The notes under the pieces are model-generated. The model did not search any database and was not told the DNA's origin. It saw nothing but the letters and a program-made list of their open reading frames with translations. From the NCBI GenBank assembly GCA_937901285.1, contig CALCHI010000464.1, positions 1 through 20,594 on the forward strand: a DNA stretch of 20,594 nt, given 5' to 3'. Each line of letters opens with the position of its first letter. Positions within the stretch are counted from its first letter, which is position 1. The DNA comes from UBA8437 sp003445035 (lineage in GTDB: Bacteria; Planctomycetota; Planctomycetia; Planctomycetales; Planctomycetaceae). Positions 13,168 to 20,594 of the stretch are shown here, one piece after another. Both the position numbers and the translations under genes were made by a program.

Positions 13168-15015
13168 ATGATCCGAATCCTGGCCCTTCTCGTGTCCTTG
13201 CTCCTGGCCGCCAACTCGGCCACAGCAGCCACACGACCCAACTTCCTGTTCCTGGTCTCTGAAGACAATTCCATTCATTACCTCAGGCTGTACGGCGCCC
13301 GACACGGTACGACACCGAACATCTTGTCGCTTGCCAAAAACGGGCTGGTTTTCGATCACGCTTTTTCGTGCAGCCCGGTTTGCTCGGTTGCACGTTCAAC
13401 ACTGGCCACCGGAATCTATGCTCCTCGTGGCGGTTTCCAGTATCACCGCAAGATTGCCCGGGCCGCGCTGCCCCAGGGACTGCTGCCATGGTCATCGGTG
13501 CTCAAACAAAACGGTTACTACACGACCAACCGTCGAAAGACCGACTACAACTTCCGGTTTCCCATTAAGCGGCTCTGGAACGCGTCGTCTCCGAAGGCCA
13601 GTTGGCGAAACCGCCCCGACAAACAGCAGCCCTTCTTCCACATGCAGTCCTTCGGACAATCACACGAGAGCTCCCTCCATTTCCGCCGAGAACAGTTTGA
13701 CACCCCGACAGCGGTCTCACCCGATGCGATCAAGCTAGCCCCCTATCACCCCGACACCCCCACGTTCCGCTACACCCACGCTCGGTATTTTGACCGCATG
13801 GGCGTCATCGACAAGCAGATTGGACGTGTTCTCCGACAATTGACAGCCGACGGTCTGCTGGAAGACACCTTCATTTTCTATTTCGGTGACCACGGGGGGG
13901 TGCTTCCCCGTAGCAAGGGTTATGCCTACGAGAGCGGCCTGCACGTGCCTCTTGTGGTCCGCATCCCGGCAAACTTTCGCCATCTGGTTGACCACAAGCC
14001 CAACACGCGGCTTGGGGGTTTCGTCAGTTTCACCGACTTCGGCCCCACGGTTCTGCACCTGGCCGGCCTGGACATCGACAAGAGACTCGACGGCCGCCCG
14101 TTCCTCGGCCCCGGTGTCTCGGCCCAGGACCTGGCTTCACGGGACGAGGCGTTTGGCCATGCGGACCGCTTCGATGAAAAATACGATCACGTGCGAACTC
14201 TTCGCAAAGGCCGTTACACCTACATCCGCAACTACCAGGGCTTCTATCCCGATGGCCTGCAGAACAACTACAGGTACCGGATGCTGGCCTTCCAGGAATG
14301 GCGCACATTGCACAGAGCCGGGACGCTCAATGCGGCCCAGAAGCAATTTTTCCACCCTCGCCCGGCCGAACAGCTCTTTGACATCCAATCCGACCCGCAC
14401 CAGGTCAAAGACCTCTCGGCCGACCCTGGCCACCACAAGGTTCTGCTGGACCTGCGGAACCGACTGCGGAAAAAGGTCCTCGAGATCAACGACCTGAGCT
14501 TCTACCCCGAAAGCCACCAGGTCAGCAACATGCTCGACGACCCAATTGGCTTTGGCGTGGCGCACCATAAAGAAATCGTCTTTCTGCACGACATCGCTGC
14601 CCTGTCACTGACCCCGTTGCCCGTGGCATTGGGCAAACTCAAGGCCCATCTCCTCTCGAAGAACCCGTGGCACCGCTACTGGGCCTGCCAGGCGGTCACT
14701 CTCATCGGCCCACCCGCAAAACCGATCTCCGTCGCAGTGGCTGTTTGCCTGGGCGACCCGCATCCCATGGTCCGACTGCGGGCGGCCGAATGCCTTGCCG
14801 TTCTGAAAACCAACACTCCCGACCCGTTGCCGGTCCTTTACGACGTCCTGAACACGGTGCCCACCGAAGCCGAGGCCCTGCTGGTGCTCAACACGGTCGT
14901 TTTCCTCCGTGACCATCAGGGCCTGGCAATCGACACCACGCGTCTCCTTCCGCGGTTTCCCGGTGGCCAGGTCGCCCGACGGCTCGAGTATTTCAAACGC
15001 TCCAGCGTCAAGTAG
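13168..15015 (+). CDS. Secreted sulfatase with atypical active-site motif and C-terminal helical repeats
   Basis: The 615-residue protein has a Sec signal (cleavage near residue 20, ATA) and then the sulfatase start RPNFLFLVSEDNS, where the usual metal-binding DD pair reads ED-N. The formylglycine segment is CSVARSTLATG: C72 and R76 are present, but valine sits where the canonical C/S-x-P-x-R motif has proline. A later metal motif FYFGDHGG and the typical C-terminal QLFDIQSDPHQVKDL are intact. After about residue 490 comes a helical region (WHRYWACQAVTLIG, VRLRAAECLAVL) resembling HEAT repeats, an add-on seen in some Planctomycetota sulfatases. Substrate unknown; probably periplasmic. It lies 36 bases after the phosphonate dehydrogenase and its 3-prime end overlaps the convergent esterase by 8 bases. 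Confidence 0.88.
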   Translation: MIRILALLVSLLLAANSATAATRPNFLFLVSEDNSIHYLRLYGARHGTTPNILSLAKNGLVFDHAFSCSPVCSVARSTLATGIYAPRGGFQYHRKIARAALPQGLLPWSSVLKQNGYYTTNRRKTDYNFRFPIKRLWNASSPKASWRNRPDKQQPFFHMQSFGQSHESSLHFRREQFDTPTAVSPDAIKLAPYHPDTPTFRYTHARYFDRMGVIDKQIGRVLRQLTADGLLEDTFIFYFGDHGGVLPRSKGYAYESGLHVPLVVRIPANFRHLVDHKPNTRLGGFVSFTDFGPTVLHLAGLDIDKRLDGRPFLGPGVSAQDLASRDEAFGHADRFDEKYDHVRTLRKGRYTYIRNYQGFYPDGLQNNYRYRMLAFQEWRTLHRAGTLNAAQKQFFHPRPAEQLFDIQSDPHQVKDLSADPGHHKVLLDLRNRLRKKVLEINDLSFYPESHQVSNMLDDPIGFGVAHHKEIVFLHDIAALSLTPLPVALGKLKAHLLSKNPWHRYWACQAVTLIGPPAKPISVAVAVCLGDPHPMVRLRAAECLAVLKTNTPDPLPVLYDVLNTVPTEAEALLVLNTVVFLRDHQGLAIDTTRLLPRFPGGQVARRLEYFKRSSVK

Positions 15016-15940
15016 CCTTTGCGGGGCCGCACTGCCGTGCCCAACGGCCGATCCGTCCGACCACTTCTTCCACTTCGACGAACCGGTCGCGGTGCATCAA
15101 AAAACCGTGCAGCATCCCTGGCACGCATTCCGACGCGACGCTCACGCCTTCCCCTTTCAAACGCTCGGCGTACGCGTCGCCTTCATCTCGCAGCGTGTCG
15201 TACTCGGCTGTGACGATGTAGGTGGGCGGCAGTCCCGCCAGCGACTCGGCTTGCAAGGGAGACGCCACCGGCTGCGAAGCGTCTTTCCCACCCATGTACT
15301 GCTCCCAAAACCACGCCATCGCATTGCGGGTGAGCCCATACCCTTCGGCAAATTCCAGGTAGGACCCCGAATCCAGATTGCTGTCGGTGACCGGGTAGAG
15401 CAGAACCTGGCATTCGACCTGTGGCGTCGCGAGCTCAAGGTCCTTCAATGCCACTGCCGCAGCGAGGTTGCCTCCCGCACTGTCCCCGGCCACACCGGTG
15501 ATGCCGTCGACGCCCCAGGCTTCTCGGCGTCCCGCAGCCCATTCCAGCCCGGCAACGCAATCGTCAACAGGCAAGGGGAAAGGCGACTCGGGGGCGAGAC
15601 GGTAATCGACCGACACCACGACGGCGTTACAGGCATTGGCCAGTTGGCGACACAGATCCTCGTGCGTCTCAACACTCCCGATCACCCATCCACCGCCGTG
15701 AAAAAACACCAACAGATTTCGACTGCCGGCAACACCAGTCACCGGGTGATACCTGCGTGTACGAACCGGGCCGCCCGAACCCTCGAACTCCTCGTCGACA
15801 ACCTTGTCGACAATCTCCAACGGCCCCTCCGGTGGCACCAACCGTTTGCGAGCCTCGTCGAGCGTCTGCATTTCGATCGGCGGCAGAGCCAACTGCGCCA
15901 GTTCATCCAGCAACCGACGTGATTCCGGGTGCAACGTCAT
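15008..15940 (-). CDS. HSL-type alpha/beta hydrolase (esterase/lipase)
   Basis: The protein has the hallmarks of the hormone-sensitive-lipase (family IV) esterases: the oxyanion-hole motif FFHGGGW at about 79-85, VSVDYRLAPESPFP, and the nucleophile elbow GDSAGGN with Ser154. The triad is completed by an aspartate in AEYDTLRDEGD (about 248) and a histidine in GMLHGF (about 278). The ATG at 15940 gives 310 residues with GGAG about 11 bases upstream; a GTG at 15952 would add four residues. No signal peptide is seen, so it is cytoplasmic and probably hydrolyses short-chain esters. It is convergent with the sulfatase and divergent from the secreted hydrolase at 16099. Confidence 0.92.
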   Translation of the reverse strand: MTLHPESRRLLDELAQLALPPIEMQTLDEARKRLVPPEGPLEIVDKVVDEEFEGSGGPVRTRRYHPVTGVAGSRNLLVFFHGGGWVIGSVETHEDLCRQLANACNAVVVSVDYRLAPESPFPLPVDDCVAGLEWAAGRREAWGVDGITGVAGDSAGGNLAAAVALKDLELATPQVECQVLLYPVTDSNLDSGSYLEFAEGYGLTRNAMAWFWEQYMGGKDASQPVASPLQAESLAGLPPTYIVTAEYDTLRDEGDAYAERLKGEGVSVASECVPGMLHGFLMHRDRFVEVEEVVGRIGRWARQCGPAKAT

Positions 15941-16098
15941 ATCAGGGGGCACTCCATACCTGGCCGCGGACTTTCAGGGGGCAACCGTGAAGACAAATCG
16001 CCCAGGACACGCCCGGACTCCCCCACAAGGTACCGGTCCAAACGCGGTGATGTCATTATCCCAGTAACCTAGAAGGGCCAGGCCAGGGGATCCACGCC

Positions 16099-17214
16099 AT
16101 GCGTCGCACCGTCATCATTGCCTGTTTTCTACTGACGTCGGCCGCCTTCGGACAGGCCACGCCCACGGTGTCTCCTGCGACAACAACCCAACCGAATGTC
16201 GGATATCGCCAACATCAAAACCTGATGGTGGTTCGCAACGACGCCGGACAGTTGCGGCCCATCCGGTCACTGAGTGACTGGAAGATCCGACGTCGCCATA
16301 TCCTCAACGGGCTGCAGCAGGTGATGGGTCAACTTCCGGACCGTTCATCTCGGGTCTCACTGGACGTGCGGATCACCGAGTCCGTCCAACTGGGCACGAT
16401 CGCCCGTCGCAAGCTCACGTTTCGCACCGACCGGACCGGGCGAGTGGCCGCCTACCTGTTCTCTCCGACAAAACCCGACACTCGGCACCGTCGCCCGGCC
16501 GTGCTCTGCCTGCAACAGACCAACAGGGCGGGCAAGCTGGAAGCCGCCGGCTTGTCCGGCAACCCGGACCTGGCTCACGCCGTCCACCTGGCCCGGCGGG
16601 GCTACGTCACACTGGCTCCGGATTACCCCGGATTTGGCGAGTCGACCTACGATTTCTCACCGCGGCACGGTTATGCCAGTGGGACGATGAAGGCCATATG
16701 GGACAACATCCGAGCCGTTGACCTGTTAACGACCCTCGACGAGGTTGATCCCGCACGCATCGGCGTGATCGGTCATTCGCTGGGGGGACACAACGCGATA
16801 TTTACCGCGGCATTCGAACCGCGGCTCCGGGTGATCGTATCCAATTGCGGATTCACCCGGTTCCACAAGGACGATGTTCCGTCCTGGGCCGGGCCACGCT
16901 ACATGCCCCGAATCCGTACACACTTCGGCAACGACGCTGATCGCTTGCCTTTTGATTTCCCCGAGATCATCGGCACGTTCGCGCCGAGACCCTTTCTTGC
17001 GATTGCGGCCCGAGGCGACTCCGATTTCGATTACACGGGCGTCCTGGACTCCCTGGATGCTGCCCGTCCGGTCTATGGCCTGTTCGCTTCCCAAGCCCGA
17101 CTGCAAGCCGCCTATCCCGGCATCGGTCACTCGTTCCCCTCGTCGTCGCGTGTCCTGGCCGACAGGTTTCTCGACCGGCACCTGGGGCATGCTCCCCACA
17201 CACCGAAGAACTGA
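16099..17214 (+). CDS. Secreted alpha/beta hydrolase (dienelactone hydrolase/acetyl-esterase type)
   Basis: The 371-residue protein has a Sec signal peptide (hydrophobic residues 5-17, likely cleavage near AFGQA). An alpha/beta-hydrolase core follows from about residue 130: LAPDYPGFGES, then the nucleophile elbow IGHSLGGHN with Ser227, a candidate acid at about D307-D309 (RGDSDFD), and the catalytic histidine H343 in GIGHSFP. In Planctomycetota such proteins are usually labelled dienelactone hydrolase, prolyl oligopeptidase-like or acetyl xylan esterase, and the substrate is not known; de-esterification of polysaccharides fits the neighbourhood. GGGGA lies about 10 bases before the ATG. It is transcribed away from the HSL esterase, with about 150 bases between them holding the likely divergent promoters. 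Confidence 0.88.
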   Translation: MRRTVIIACFLLTSAAFGQATPTVSPATTTQPNVGYRQHQNLMVVRNDAGQLRPIRSLSDWKIRRRHILNGLQQVMGQLPDRSSRVSLDVRITESVQLGTIARRKLTFRTDRTGRVAAYLFSPTKPDTRHRRPAVLCLQQTNRAGKLEAAGLSGNPDLAHAVHLARRGYVTLAPDYPGFGESTYDFSPRHGYASGTMKAIWDNIRAVDLLTTLDEVDPARIGVIGHSLGGHNAIFTAAFEPRLRVIVSNCGFTRFHKDDVPSWAGPRYMPRIRTHFGNDADRLPFDFPEIIGTFAPRPFLAIAARGDSDFDYTGVLDSLDAARPVYGLFASQARLQAAYPGIGHSFPSSSRVLADRFLDRHLGHAPHTPKN

Positions 17215-17242
17215 CGCCCTGCGGCGGTTTGGACGCCCCACC

Positions 17243-17272
17243 GTGACATTCGCACCGCGGGCTTCGTAGAAT
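17243..17272 (+). promoter_or_regulatory. Likely sigma-70-type promoter for the oxidoreductase-sulfatase pair
   Basis: GTGACA (17243-17248, five of six matches to TTGACA) is followed after 18 bases by TAGAAT (17267-17272, five of six matches to TATAAT). The start codon at 17325 is about 45 bases beyond a predicted transcript start, giving a short leader that contains AGCC-TGA-GGCT. Confidence 0.45.
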
Positions 17273-17324
17273 CCGTAGCCTGAGGCTCATTCACTGACTT
17301 TGACTCCCACGGGAAACAACGGTC

Positions 17325-18635
17325 ATGACATCGCCAACTCGCCGAAACTTCCTCCAGGCCACCTCAACTGCAGCTGCCTCGCTGTCCCTGGCCTCCTACG
17401 TTCACCACGCCGGTGCAGCAGATGCCAAAAAACCGGTTTCGGTGGCATTGATCGGCTGCGGTGGCCGCGGGTCGTACCTGGCTGGCGTCTTTCAGTCGAA
17501 CCCCGGAGTGAACCTGTCCTGGGTCTGCGACGTCGACACCGGTCGACTTCAACGCGGTCAAAAACTGGCTCGCGACCAGGTCAACGTGAGCAACGACATT
17601 CGCAAGGTGCTGGCTGATGACAGGCTGGATGCGGTAATCGTCGCCACCCCGGATCATTGGCACTCGCCAGCTGCCATCCTGGCCTGTGAGGCCGGCAAAC
17701 ATGTTTACGTGGAAAAGCCGTGTTCCCACAATGTTCGAGAAGGCCGCCTGCTGGTCGAATCCGCACGTCGTAACAAACGGGTGGTTCAGCACGGAACACA
17801 GGTCCGTAGCACCACGATGATGATCGACGCGGTCAAGCTGCTCCGCGACGGCATCATCGGCGACGTCAAGGCCTGCAAAGCCTGGAATATCCAGCGACGA
17901 GGCAACATCGGCAAAGGCCAGCCCGGCACTCCGCCAACCACTCTTGATTACGACAACTGGGTCGGCCCGGCCAAGTTCATCCCGTACCAGGCCAATCGAA
18001 CCCCATCCGGATGGCACTGGTGGTATCACTTCGGGACAGGCGACATGGGCAACGACGGTGTCCACGACATCGATTACGCCCGGTGGGGACTGGGTGTCGA
18101 CACTCATCCCTCACTGGTGTCGGCCGCTGGTGGAAAGTTCTTCTTCGATGACGACCAACAGTTTCCGGACACCCAGCAAGTCGCTTTCCAGTACCCCGGA
18201 GGCGGCGCAACCGGGGAACAGAAGATCCTGATGTACGAACAACGCCTCTGGTCGACCAACTACCCACACAACGTCGACAGTGGAGTCGAATTCTACGGAA
18301 CCAAGGGGCAGATGTTCCTCAGCCGCCGTGGCAAGATTGCTGTCTATGGAGAGAGGAACCGGCGGATCGAGGTGAAGGTCATTCCCGAGGCACAGAACGC
18401 CGGGAAACACGTCAAAAACTTTCTTCACTGCGTGAGAACCGGCGAAACTCCCAACGGCGATATCGAATTGGGACACCTGACCACATCGCTGTGCCACCTG
18501 GGCAACGTCGCAACTCGGTTGGGCCGATCATTCCGTTTCGACCCCAACACCGAACGCGTTCTCGGCGATGCCGAAGCCGACAAGCTGATGTCACGTCCTT
18601 ACAGAAACCACTGGGGCAAACCCAAGGGAGCCTGA
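17325..18635 (+). CDS. Tat-exported Gfo/Idh/MocA-family oxidoreductase
   Basis: The 436-residue product begins with a twin-arginine signal (TRRNFLQA, hydrophobic to about residue 27, cleavage near AGA at 31). It then has the NAD(P)-binding Rossmann motif ALIGCGGRGSYLAG (41-54), VCDVDTGR, ATPDHWH at 108-114 and the catalytic EKP motif at 130-132 (VYVEKPCSHN). The C-terminal half is the usual sugar-binding domain with DIDYARW and GTKGQMFL. Planctomycetota export many such proteins through Tat with the cofactor bound. Substrates are probably sugars or their derivatives. Its stop overlaps the sulfatase start by one base, so the two should be co-expressed, fitting sequential treatment of sulfated sugars. 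The likely promoter is at 17243-17272. Confidence 0.93.
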   Translation: MTSPTRRNFLQATSTAAASLSLASYVHHAGAADAKKPVSVALIGCGGRGSYLAGVFQSNPGVNLSWVCDVDTGRLQRGQKLARDQVNVSNDIRKVLADDRLDAVIVATPDHWHSPAAILACEAGKHVYVEKPCSHNVREGRLLVESARRNKRVVQHGTQVRSTTMMIDAVKLLRDGIIGDVKACKAWNIQRRGNIGKGQPGTPPTTLDYDNWVGPAKFIPYQANRTPSGWHWWYHFGTGDMGNDGVHDIDYARWGLGVDTHPSLVSAAGGKFFFDDDQQFPDTQQVAFQYPGGGATGEQKILMYEQRLWSTNYPHNVDSGVEFYGTKGQMFLSRRGKIAVYGERNRRIEVKVIPEAQNAGKHVKNFLHCVRTGETPNGDIELGHLTTSLCHLGNVATRLGRSFRFDPNTERVLGDAEADKLMSRPYRNHWGKPKGA

Positions 18636-20185
18636 TGCACCGCCTCGCCACTCTTTGCCTCGTCGCGGTCACCTGCTTGCCTGCTCCAAAGGCGGTGGGC
18701 AAGGACCGTCCGAACATCCTGTTCATCTACACAGATGACCAATCCCACCGGACGGTCAGTTGCTACCCCGAGGCCTACAAGTTCGTCGACACCCCCAACA
18801 TCGACGCACTGGCCAAGCGCGGTGTCCGTTTCACCCACGCCTACATCGGCACCTGGTGCCTCCCTTCACGAGCCGCCCTGCTTACCGGACACCACCCCTA
18901 CGGTGTCAAGTCGCTGAAAATGGAAGGCAAGTATCCGGGCAGCACGTATGACCCCAAGCGGGCTCCGTTCTGGCCATCGGTGTTTCGCCAGAATGGCTAC
19001 CAGACTGCCCAGATTGGAAAGTGGCACACTGGCACCGACACCGGCTTTGGTCGCGACTGGGACTATCAGGTGGTCTGGAATCGCCCCAGGCATCCGGACA
19101 ACTCGGGCCACTACTTCTACGACCAGTTGATCGAAACTAACGGTGGGAAAGCAAAGCTCACAAAAGGCTATTCCACCGACAATTACACCAAGTGGGCCGT
19201 GGACTACATCCGGGGAGCCAATCGCCAAGCGGATAAACCCTGGTACCTCTGGCTGTGCTACGGAGCTGTTCACGGCCCCTTCACGCCCGCCAAACGGCAC
19301 CTGAACATCTACCCCGGCATCCGAGTCCCCACGCCCAAGGACATCTTTCCTCCGCGGCCCGGCAAGCCCGATTACATGCAGAAGATCGAGTACTGGGTCA
19401 AGGACGGGAACGGCCGCCCCGAACTGAAGGGGGGGCGGTTTGGTGGCCAGACGGTCGAAGGAACCATGGGAATCCACGGCAACACGCTAACCGACTGGGT
19501 TCGACAGTATCACCAGGGCGTCCGAGCGCTAGACGAGTCGGTCGGCACCTTGATCGAGGCGCTCAAGACCACCGGTCAATACAAAAACACCCTCGTCGTG
19601 TTCACGGCAGACCAGGGTTTCGGCTGGGGTCAGCATGGGTTCTGCCGCAAGATCGCCCCCTACGATGGAACCATTCGGTCCCCGTTGATCGTCAGCATGC
19701 CGGGTCGAGTTCCTGAGGGAGAGGTCTGCCGGCACCCCGTCGCCGGTGTTGACCTGGTGCCCACGTTCTTCAAGTTCGCCGACATTGACTTGCCCTGGAA
19801 GATGCACGGACACAACCTGTCCAAGTTGCTGCGGCGACCCGATTCTCGTTGGACGCACCCCACGCTGACCATCTACACGCAACGGAAATACGGCGACGAC
19901 ACCAACACGATCCCGCCCAACTCGTCAAAACTCGACAGCGGTGGCGTGCCCTGGTGGGTGTCACTGGCCAAGGGCCGCTACAAGTACATCCGCACAATGG
20001 AAGACAACCAGATCGAGGAGCTCTACGACCTGATCGCGGATCCCGATGAACTCAGGAACCTGGCTCTCGAACCCGCCCATGCCGGTCGGCTTTCTCGTTT
20101 CCGTCGGAACACGATCAAGGAACTGCAGCGTACCGATGCAGGCCTCGTCACCCGGCTGCCTCCGGTTCGCGTCGCACACCAATAG
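18635..20185 (+). CDS. Secreted type I sulfatase
   Basis: The ATG at 18635 overlaps the preceding stop (TGATG) with GGGAG 5 bases upstream, and gives 516 residues. The frame is open further upstream, but a start there would lie inside the oxidoreductase gene and lose the signal peptide. Residues 1-22 form a Sec signal. The sulfatase domain opens with RPNILFIYTDDQSH (metal aspartates D34, D35), and the formylglycine motif is canonical: C75-L-P-S-R79 in TWCLPSRAALLTG. Further blocks are IGKWHTG, VVFTADQGFGWGQHG with metal ligands, and the C-terminal EELYDLIADPDELRNLA. It hydrolyses sulfate esters after maturation by a formylglycine-generating enzyme, which is not in the window. The substrate is unknown; pairing with an oxidoreductase points to a sulfated carbohydrate. 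Confidence 0.94.
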   Translation: MHRLATLCLVAVTCLPAPKAVGKDRPNILFIYTDDQSHRTVSCYPEAYKFVDTPNIDALAKRGVRFTHAYIGTWCLPSRAALLTGHHPYGVKSLKMEGKYPGSTYDPKRAPFWPSVFRQNGYQTAQIGKWHTGTDTGFGRDWDYQVVWNRPRHPDNSGHYFYDQLIETNGGKAKLTKGYSTDNYTKWAVDYIRGANRQADKPWYLWLCYGAVHGPFTPAKRHLNIYPGIRVPTPKDIFPPRPGKPDYMQKIEYWVKDGNGRPELKGGRFGGQTVEGTMGIHGNTLTDWVRQYHQGVRALDESVGTLIEALKTTGQYKNTLVVFTADQGFGWGQHGFCRKIAPYDGTIRSPLIVSMPGRVPEGEVCRHPVAGVDLVPTFFKFADIDLPWKMHGHNLSKLLRRPDSRWTHPTLTIYTQRKYGDDTNTIPPNSSKLDSGGVPWWVSLAKGRYKYIRTMEDNQIEELYDLIADPDELRNLALEPAHAGRLSRFRRNTIKELQRTDAGLVTRLPPVRVAHQ

Positions 20186-20395
20186 TCAGCCGAACGTCGC
20201 CCGCCCCGCCAGTTGACAACTGTGTTTGGCCGGGCCTTTGGCTATCCCGTCTCCCTCGGTAACGGAAACATTCCGTCCATCAGCGGCTCGAAACAGGCGG
20301 CCAATACCTGGGCCGCGGCCAACAGGTCCACCGGTTGCCACGTTATCCGCCGGAGACCGTCGCAGCGAAACAAAAGATGGCCGCCAGGCAAGACG
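20186..20395. other. Intergenic region between convergent genes
   Basis: These 210 bases separate the sulfatase stop from the end of the minus-strand haem-binding gene. No credible protein or RNA gene is seen. The right end carries one arm of the strong hairpin that begins inside the neighbouring gene. Confidence 0.5.
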
Positions 20396-20423
20396 TCATC
20401 GGCGGCGAGACGTCTTGCCCGAA
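20370..20423 (-). terminator. Strong hairpin at the 3-prime end of the haem-binding gene
   Basis: GGCAAGACGTC (20387-20397) and GACGTCTTGCC (20409-20419) form a perfect 11-bp inverted repeat with an 11-base loop, which wobble pairs can extend. The stop codon of the minus-strand gene (20396-20398) lies inside it. Read on the minus strand the stem is followed about 10 bases later by TCTTTTGTTT. The long gap before the T-run makes it an imperfect intrinsic terminator; 3-prime end protection of the mRNA is an alternative. Confidence 0.5.
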
Positions 20424-20594
20424 CGCAGGCTCATCAGGTAGGCCGTGACATCCGCGACCTGGGCGGGTGTCAGCAGACGCTCGAACGAGGGCATCGGTGA
20501 CAGCTTCTGGCTGACCCGTTCGTCGACCATCTTTTTCGGCAACACCACCTTCCGCCCATCCGGTTGCAGCAAGGTCAATGAGGAACCCGTCTCG
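20396..20594 (-). CDS. C-terminus of a Pirellula-type haem-binding (cytochrome c) protein, partial
   Basis: The reading frame runs in from the right edge, so only the last 65 residues or so are visible and the start is outside the window. They include a small beta-rich piece (LTLLQPDGRKVVLPKKMV), then VDERVSQKLSPMPSFERLLTP and AQVADVTAYLMSLRS. The SPMP methionine followed by a helix ending in a YL motif is the C-terminal end of the putative haem-binding domain (TIGR02603 type) found in large Planctomycetota membrane or periplasmic dehydrogenase-like proteins, often with HEAT repeats. The CxxCH motif would lie beyond the edge. An internal TTG at 20578 is not a real start. Confidence 0.7.
   Translation of the reverse strand, partial: ETGSSLTLLQPDGRKVVLPKKMVDERVSQKLSPMPSFERLLTPAQVADVTAYLMSLRSGKTSRRR

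Noticed and set aside
14909..15922. 337-codon open frame on the + strand opposite the HSL esterase
   Set aside because: It is the antisense shadow of a gene with a complete catalytic triad, shows low-complexity residue use and has no recognisable domain.
18491..18634. 48-residue extension of the second sulfatase
   Set aside because: It lies inside the oxidoreductase gene in another frame; the start at 18635 restores a signal peptide and has a good ribosome site.
1..20594. tRNA, rRNA, CRISPR arrays, insertion sequences, prophage or integrase genes
   Set aside because: No spaced direct repeats, transposase or integrase motifs or recognisable tRNA/rRNA sequence were seen on reading the window.

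Overview
The window looks like a piece of a Planctomycetota chromosome, of the Planctomycetaceae/Pirellula type. The base composition is fairly GC-rich. The gene content is typical of that phylum: a DUF1549/DUF1553 plus DUF1501 pair, two sulfatases, twin-arginine (Tat) exported proteins including a Gfo/Idh/MocA oxidoreductase, an Asp-box sialidase-like protein, and the tail of a Pirellula-type haem-binding protein. All calls rest on reading the sequence and family knowledge; no database search was run, so no genus is proposed.

Layout. (1) 30-2990, + strand: a secreted sialidase-like protein, a 384-base non-coding stretch rich in inverted repeats, and a Tat-exported protein of unknown function. 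(2) 3001-4178, - strand: a PqqB-like metallo-beta-lactamase-fold protein and a DUF167 (YggU) protein that overlap. (3) 4275-15015, + strand: an almost gapless run of eight genes. It starts with the DUF1553/DUF1501 pair, continues with five phosphonate genes, and ends with a sulfatase carrying a C-terminal helical repeat region. (4) 15008-15940, - strand: an HSL-type esterase convergent with that sulfatase. (5) 16099-20185, + strand: a secreted alpha/beta hydrolase, then a Gfo/Idh/MocA oxidoreductase overlapping a second, canonical sulfatase by one base. (6) 20396-20594, - strand: the C-terminus of a haem-binding protein, with a strong hairpin at its stop codon.

The functional core is the cassette at 8095-13131: an organophosphate-antiporter-like MFS transporter, a PhnZ-like HD-domain oxygenase, PhnX, PhnW and a zinc alcohol dehydrogenase, joined by 4-base overlaps or gaps of 2 to 21 bases. 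PhnW should convert 2-aminoethylphosphonate to phosphonoacetaldehyde. PhnX should cleave that to acetaldehyde and phosphate. The dehydrogenase could handle acetaldehyde or a phosphonate alcohol. The HD protein keeps the residues I recall for PhnZ, yet no PhnY-type hydroxylase is present in the window and no phosphonate ABC transporter or C-P lyase is seen. This hybrid of the phosphonatase and oxidative routes, fed by an antiporter-like permease, is the most interesting system here. The flanking secreted sulfatases, esterases, sialidase-like protein and oxidoreductase suggest scavenging of sulfated or acylated glycans, which is inference.
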